Origin: Acidimicrobiaceae bacterium
Lineage (GTDB): Bacteria; Actinomycetota; Acidimicrobiia; Acidimicrobiales; RAAP-2
Direction: 5' to 3'
Length of the DNA: 45,815 bases
Assembly (NCBI GenBank): GCA_003133125.1
Contig: PKZO01000065.1
Location: 24,286 to 70,100, forward strand
Part shown: piece by piece, positions 41,597 through 45,815 of the stretch
Layout: the number at the start of each line of letters is the position of its first letter
Position numbering within the stretch: the stretch's first letter is position 1
Notes under the pieces: model-generated
Told to the model about the DNA's origin: nothing
What the model saw: only the letters and a program-made list of their open reading frames with translations
Database searches by the model: none
Translations under genes and position numbers: made by a program

Positions 41597-42504
41597 GGTC
41601 GCACTCCGCTTCGCTCGTCGGCGATGAGCTCGAGGTACCGCTCTTCGAGAGTCGCTCGAGTGCGAAGTGACACCATGGAAAGGCCCACGCTGGTCAGGTA
41701 GTTGTTCACCGAGGTGATCCTCTCGGGGCTCGACGCTACGGCACAGCGGACGCGCAAGGGTCCGTCGTTGGTGACTTCGCACGCCAAGAGGGCTGCGAGG
41801 GCCGTGGGGTCGACGGGCCCCGACGTCTCGATGATGAGTTCGGGCTCTCCCGCGAGCTCGAGCAGCGTACCCTGGGCGACTTCGTGTCCCCGGTGCACGA
41901 TGACGAGATGGTCCGCGACGCGCTCGGCTTCGTCGAGTTCGTGCGTGGTTATCAACAGCGCACATCCCCGGTCTCGTTCGGCACGGATGATGTCGCGTAT
42001 GACTTGTCGACCTTCGGGGTCGACTGAAGTCGTGGGTTCGTCGAGCACCAAGACCTTGGGACGTCCGAGCAGCGCCAGCGCCAGCAGGGTGCGCTGCTGT
42101 TCGCCACCGCTCAAGCGTCGCCACGGAGTGCGTGCGCATTTGTCTAGTTCCAACAGCGCCAACAGCTCGCTCGGCTCGCGCGGCGCCTCGTAGTAGGTCG
42201 CCGTCAACTCGAGGACCTGGCGAGGCGTCATGGGAAACCAGACGCCACCACGCTGGAGCAGGGCTCCGGTGCGCGCGACGACCTCGCGGTGATCGCGCAC
42301 CGGGTCGAGTCCGTGGACGCGAACGGTCCCCGAGGTGGGACGACGAAATCCAAGCAGCGTCTCGACCGCCGTGGTCTTTCCCGCGCCGTTGGGACCCAGC
42401 AGGGCGGCGACCTCGCCGTAGTTGATGTGCAGCGTGACGTCGTCCACGGCGTCCACGGTCCCAAAAGAGACCGTCAGGTTCTTCATCTCTACGGCGTTGC
42501 TCAC
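41593..42504 (-). CDS. ABC exporter ATP-binding protein (DrrA-like)
   Basis: A 303-residue ATPase: Walker A GPNGAGKT (about residues 38-45), signature RLSGGEQQR (about 133), Walker B VLVLDEPTTSVD (about 152) and H-loop THELDEAE. A C-terminal extension of about 90 residues is typical of DrrA-type exporters. The start is GTG with TAGGTT 8 bp upstream and no ribosome-binding site; it is divergent from serS. The stop overlaps the permease start. Confidence 0.93.
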   Translation of the reverse strand: MSNAVEMKNLTVSFGTVDAVDDVTLHINYGEVAALLGPNGAGKTTAVETLLGFRRPTSGTVRVHGLDPVRDHREVVARTGALLQRGGVWFPMTPRQVLELTATYYEAPREPSELLALLELDKCARTPWRRLSGGEQQRTLLALALLGRPKVLVLDEPTTSVDPEGRQVIRDIIRAERDRGCALLITTHELDEAERVADHLVIVHRGHEVAQGTLLELAGEPELIIETSGPVDPTALAALLACEVTNDGPLRVRCAVASSPERITSVNNYLTSVGLSMVSLRTRATLEERYLELIADERSGVRP

Positions 42505-42561
42505 GACCTTTGAACCTAGACGCTTCGGTCACCCTTCGGGTCCGTCGGTAGGCTTGCGTGC

Positions 42562-43869
42562 ATGATTGATCTCGCGCAACTGCGTCGTGAACCTGAATTC
42601 GTCAAAGCCGCCCTCGCTCGCAGGGGTGTCGAGCTCTCGACGATGGACGAGATCATTGGCTTGGACGCCGAGCACCGCCAACTGCTTCAAGAGGCCGAAC
42701 GGTTGCGCGCCGAGGTGAAGGAGCTCTCACGTCAGGTGGGCGAAGCGCGCCGGAACAACGAGGAAGACAAGGCAGAGGAACTGACCTCGACGAGCCGCGA
42801 ACTGGGCGATCAAGAGAGAATGGCGAGTCAGCGCGTGGACGCCGTGGCGCAGGATTTGCGTGAGAAGTTGTTGATGATACCCAACATTCCGGCGCCCGAT
42901 GTTCCTGACGGCAGGGATGAGAACGACAACGTGGAAACGCGGCGCTGGTGGGTCGGTATGGACCAGGGCGCGGCCTTTCCGACCTACGCGGCACACCAGC
43001 GCGTTCCCCACTGGGACATCGGGATCGAACTTGGCATCCTCGACCTGGAATCGGGCGCCAAGTTGGCTGGTTCGATGTTCCCGCTGTATCGAGGAGCGGG
43101 TGCGCGTCTACTGCGCTCGTTGGGCTTTTTCGCCCTAAACGCTCACATGGCGGACTACGAGGAGATCCGTCCGCCGAGTTTCGCTCTTACCGAGACCATG
43201 ATGTCGACTGGTCATCTTCCCAAGTCGGTCGACGACATGTACGCGATCGAGCGCGACGACCTCTGGGCCATTCCGACCGCCGAAGTGCCCCTCACGTCGA
43301 TGAACCGCGACGAGATCCTCGAAGAATCACAGTTGCCCCTACGCCTGACGGCCCAGACCGCCTGCTTTCGTCGTGAAGCTGGCGCCGCGGGCCGTGACAC
43401 CAGGGGGTTGCTACGAGTGCACGAATTCGACAAGGTCGAACTCTTCGCGTACTGCACACCCGATCAGGCCGAGGCGGCTCACGCGGACATCCTGGCTCGC
43501 GCCGAAGGATTGCTCCAGGCGCTCGGACTTACCTACCGCGTGCTCGACCTGTGCACGGGTGATCTGGGCACGTCGTCGGCTCGTACGGTGGACCTCGAGG
43601 TGTTCAGCCCGGGCGTAGACCGCTGGCTCGAAGTGTCCTCGGTGAGTTGGTTCCGAGACTTTCAGGCGCGCAGGGCCAACGTGCGCTACCGCACGGCGGC
43701 GGGCACCACCGCGCTCGTGCACACCGTGAACGGATCTGCGCTGGCGTGGGCGCGCATCTGGGCCGCACTCGTCGAGACCTACCGGCTCAGCGACGGATCA
43801 GTGAAGTTGCCCGACGTGCTCGCTCCCTACATGGGCGATCAATTGACCATCACGAAGAAGGGTTCATAA
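42562..43869 (+). CDS. serS: Seryl-tRNA synthetase
   Basis: A 435-residue class II synthetase. An N-terminal coiled-coil arm (about residues 30-100, rich in Glu/Arg: EAERLRAEVKELSRQ) binds the tRNA-Ser variable arm. Motif 2 is in FRREAGAAGRDTRGLLRVHEF (about 271-291), ELSS-like EVSSVSWFRDFQARRANVRYR follows, and motif 3 is TVNGSALAWARIWAALVETY (about 390). TAGGCT stands 7 bp before the ATG with no ribosome-binding site, so it may be leaderless. The 3' end overlaps the convergent response-regulator gene by 20 bp. Confidence 0.95.
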   Translation: MIDLAQLRREPEFVKAALARRGVELSTMDEIIGLDAEHRQLLQEAERLRAEVKELSRQVGEARRNNEEDKAEELTSTSRELGDQERMASQRVDAVAQDLREKLLMIPNIPAPDVPDGRDENDNVETRRWWVGMDQGAAFPTYAAHQRVPHWDIGIELGILDLESGAKLAGSMFPLYRGAGARLLRSLGFFALNAHMADYEEIRPPSFALTETMMSTGHLPKSVDDMYAIERDDLWAIPTAEVPLTSMNRDEILEESQLPLRLTAQTACFRREAGAAGRDTRGLLRVHEFDKVELFAYCTPDQAEAAHADILARAEGLLQALGLTYRVLDLCTGDLGTSSARTVDLEVFSPGVDRWLEVSSVSWFRDFQARRANVRYRTAAGTTALVHTVNGSALAWARIWAALVETYRLSDGSVKLPDVLAPYMGDQLTITKKGS

Positions 43870-44578
43870 GCTCAAAGCGGTAACCGACGCCACGCACGGT
43901 AGTGATGTGGGTGGGCGATTTTGGATCCTCCTCGATCAGGCTGCGGAGGCGTTTGATGTGCACGTCCAGGGTCTTGGTGTCGCCGACGTAGTCGTTACCC
44001 CACACTCGGTCGATGAGCACCTCTCGGGTCAGCACGCGCCCGGGATTCTCGAGCAGGAGGCGAAGTAGTGCGAACTCCTTCTTACGAAGTTTGATCTCTT
44101 CACCGTCGACGAAACAACGCCGCGCGTCGACGTCCATGCGTAACGGTCCCTGCTCGATGATCTCTTCGCTAAGCGCGGACTGCTCGTGGACCTCACGGCG
44201 CCGTAGTACCGCGCGGATGCGAGCCACCAGCTCACGAAGCCGGTAGGGCTTGGTGACGTAGTCGTCGGCGCCAATCTCGAGCATGAGGACCATGTCGACT
44301 TCCTCTCCCTTGGCACTCACGATGATGATCGGCACGTCACTGACGTTTCTGATCGATCGGCACACGTCCAGACCAGAGAGCTTGGGGAGCATGAGATCCA
44401 GGAGCACCAGGTCGAAAGTCTCTCGAGAGTAGAGGGTGAGTGCCTCCTGTCCGTCTCGAGCGATGCTCACGTTAAAGCCCTCGCGGCCTAGTCCGATGCT
44501 GAGTGCGTCAATGAAGGACTCCTCGTCCTCGACGACCAGGATGTGGATCTTCTTCTCGGAGTTCGATTTCTTGCTCAT
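43850..44578 (-). CDS. regX3: Response regulator, OmpR/PhoB class (RegX3-like)
   Basis: A 242-residue regulator. The receiver domain has LVVEDEE, phospho-acceptor Asp in LLDLMLPKLSG (about residue 60), IIVSAKGEE and the Lys of VTKPYR; the C-terminal winged helix ends in LDVHIKRLRSLIEED and TVRGVGYRF. RegX3 pairs with SenX3 in the actinobacterial phosphate-starvation response; the symbol is given from pairing and gene order, so another PhoB-type role is possible. The ATG overlaps the histidine-kinase stop (ATGA). Confidence 0.9.
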   Translation of the reverse strand: MSKKSNSEKKIHILVVEDEESFIDALSIGLGREGFNVSIARDGQEALTLYSRETFDLVLLDLMLPKLSGLDVCRSIRNVSDVPIIIVSAKGEEVDMVLMLEIGADDYVTKPYRLRELVARIRAVLRRREVHEQSALSEEIIEQGPLRMDVDARRCFVDGEEIKLRKKEFALLRLLLENPGRVLTREVLIDRVWGNDYVGDTKTLDVHIKRLRSLIEEDPKSPTHITTVRGVGYRFELMNPSS

Positions 44579-45815
44579 TGGTGGTTCATCGGTAGTTCGA
44601 GGGCGAAGGTCGAACCCTCACCTTCTCGTGATTCGACGACGACCGAGCCTCCGTGGTTGTGGGCGACGTGACGCACGATGCTGAGTCCTAACCCGGTGCC
44701 GCCGGTTTCGCGGGCTCGGCCCGGGTCCACGCGGTAGAAGCGCTCGAAGATACGCTCAAGATCCTTGGCGGGTATCCCTACTCCGTGGTCCCGGATGGCG
44801 ACTCGTACGAGTGGACCGATGACCTCGCCCTCGTCGGACGTTCTCGGTTCGACTCGCTCGATGGTGATTATCACGGTGCCGCCCGCGGGCGAGTAGACGA
44901 CGGCGTTTTCTAAGAGGGCGTGGATCGCCGAGATCAACTGACGACGGTCGCCGACGATGACGTAGTTGGCGACGGGCTCGACGAAGTCCAAAGTGATCTC
45001 GTGCTGCTCGGCGGCGGTGCGGATCCGCTCGATGGCGTCAGCGACGATGAGTGAGACCGGTACCGGCTCCCTCGAGGGTGAACCCTCGCTCTCTATCCTC
45101 GAGAGGTCCAGCAAGTCTTCGATGATCCGATTGACGCGAAAGGCCTCGGAGTTGATTCGCTCGGCGAGTCGGTTCGCGACGGCGGGATCACGCTCGAACT
45201 GAAGGGTCTCGGCGAGCAAACCGAGCGCGCCCATCGGGGTCTTCAACTCGTGTGAGACGTTGGCGATGAAGTCGCGACGGATGTCTTCTAGGCGCCGGCG
45301 TTCCGAGACGTCCTCGATGACGGCGATGACGCCCAGGGGACGTCGGCCATCGTCGATCACCGACGCTCGAATCGTCAAGGTTCGTCGCGGCGGACCGTAG
45401 ATGTCGATGGTTCGATCAGCGACACCGTTGGTCCAGCCCTCGGCGAGGACTTCGGTGACCGCCTGGGCGGCGATGGCGTCACCGTAGCGGCTCGCCATGA
45501 GCGTTTCGGCCTGCGTGTTTCGAAAGATGACGCCCCCGGCTTCGTCACAGAGCACGAGGCCGAGGGGAAGGGCGTCAAGGGACCTGCGAAGCCGGATCGA
45601 TTCGGCACTCGACTCCGATACTGCAATCGTGGCAGCACCGGTGACTTCTTCTAAGAAACTGAGGGCCGACTCTACCTTTCCGTCGTCGTCACGAGGCTCG
45701 ACGCCGAGACGAGCGCCCAAGGCGGTGAGTCGCTGGGCAATGGAACGATGACCTCGACGCCGGTTGATCAGGGCGCCCACCAGTCCTCCTAGTACGAGGA
45801 CACCCGCCGCCGCTA
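44575..45815 (-). CDS. senX3: Sensor histidine kinase (SenX3-like), N-terminus beyond window
   Basis: At least 413 residues, open to the right edge. Before the GTG at 45780 the frame continues AAAGVLVLGGLVGALINRRR, a membrane span typical of SenX3, so the true start lies outside the window and the GTG is internal. A PAS domain (about residues 60-160 after the span), a HisKA domain with NVSHELKTPMGALG (phosphorylated His) and a HATPase domain with LENAV, RDHGVGIP and TGLGLSIVRH follow. SenX3 senses phosphate supply through its partner RegX3. The stop overlaps regX3, giving a coupled kinase-regulator pair. Confidence 0.9.
   Translation of the reverse strand, partial: AAAGVLVLGGLVGALINRRRGHRSIAQRLTALGARLGVEPRDDDGKVESALSFLEEVTGAATIAVSESSAESIRLRRSLDALPLGLVLCDEAGGVIFRNTQAETLMASRYGDAIAAQAVTEVLAEGWTNGVADRTIDIYGPPRRTLTIRASVIDDGRRPLGVIAVIEDVSERRRLEDIRRDFIANVSHELKTPMGALGLLAETLQFERDPAVANRLAERINSEAFRVNRIIEDLLDLSRIESEGSPSREPVPVSLIVADAIERIRTAAEQHEITLDFVEPVANYVIVGDRRQLISAIHALLENAVVYSPAGGTVIITIERVEPRTSDEGEVIGPLVRVAIRDHGVGIPAKDLERIFERFYRVDPGRARETGGTGLGLSIVRHVAHNHGGSVVVESREGEGSTFALELPMNHQ

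Noticed and set aside
40865-42532. An apparent 555-residue protein combining an Arg-rich N-terminal half with an ABC permease
   Set aside because: The N-terminal half is read out of frame through the ABC ATPase gene; the real permease starts at the GTG at 41596 overlapping the ATPase stop.

Overview
The window is chromosomal DNA of a moderately GC-rich actinobacterium. Its cell-wall signalling cluster (fhaA-fhaB-pstP-pbpA-pknB, then crgA), SenX3/RegX3-type two-component pair, CrgA, and tRNA-Leu/Ile/Ala in the same general neighbourhood as gyrA recall the origin-proximal region of Mycobacterium and other actinobacteria. The absence of rodA and pknA and the unusual cytochrome b genes suggest a deep lineage such as Acidimicrobiia; that placement is inference.

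Layout. (1) 1-6.7 kb: 3' end of gyrA, a DsbA/FrnE-like oxidoreductase, a CoA-transferase, an ABC-F ATPase, a MarR regulator with a candidate operator, a secreted esterase and rsgA. (2) 7.0-20.3 kb: a surface-polysaccharide region with less biased codon use: two large polytopic membrane proteins at its edges, two family 2 glycosyltransferases, an NAD-dependent epimerase, rfbF and rfbG (glucose-1-P to CDP-4-keto-6-deoxyglucose), a DMT/NIPA-like membrane protein, then a C-methyltransferase, a 3,5-epimerase and a reductase. Together these predict a CDP-linked 3-C-methyl-6-deoxyhexose. (3) 20.3-21.4 kb: gene-poor scar with a decayed IS3-type transposase, a hairpin, a palindrome, a tandem hexamer and tRNA-Leu(CAG) whose 3' end points into the polysaccharide region. 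(4) 21.4-27.5 kb: FHA/phosphatase/PBP/kinase/CrgA cluster, tightly coupled. (5) 27.5-35.8 kb: thiolase, three hotdog-type thioesterases, pirin, a COG4705-like membrane protein, the tail of a dead alpha/beta hydrolase, a putative lipoprotein, tRNA-Ile, a small membrane protein and a DUF2252 protein. (6) 35.8-40.9 kb: tRNA-Ala followed by decayed repeats, then a respiratory block: a MarR-like protein, a split b6-like cytochrome b module without a visible Rieske gene, ctaA, ctaB and a TlpA-like thioredoxin. (7) 40.9-45.8 kb: two-gene ABC exporter, serS, and regX3/senX3-like genes; the kinase runs off the right edge.

The points most worth a second look are the Rieske-less split cytochrome b module, the predicted branched CDP-sugar island beside a tRNA-Leu with an IS scar, the kinase cluster without rodA and pknA, and a recurring TANNNT-N6..8-start pattern that suggests many leaderless transcripts.
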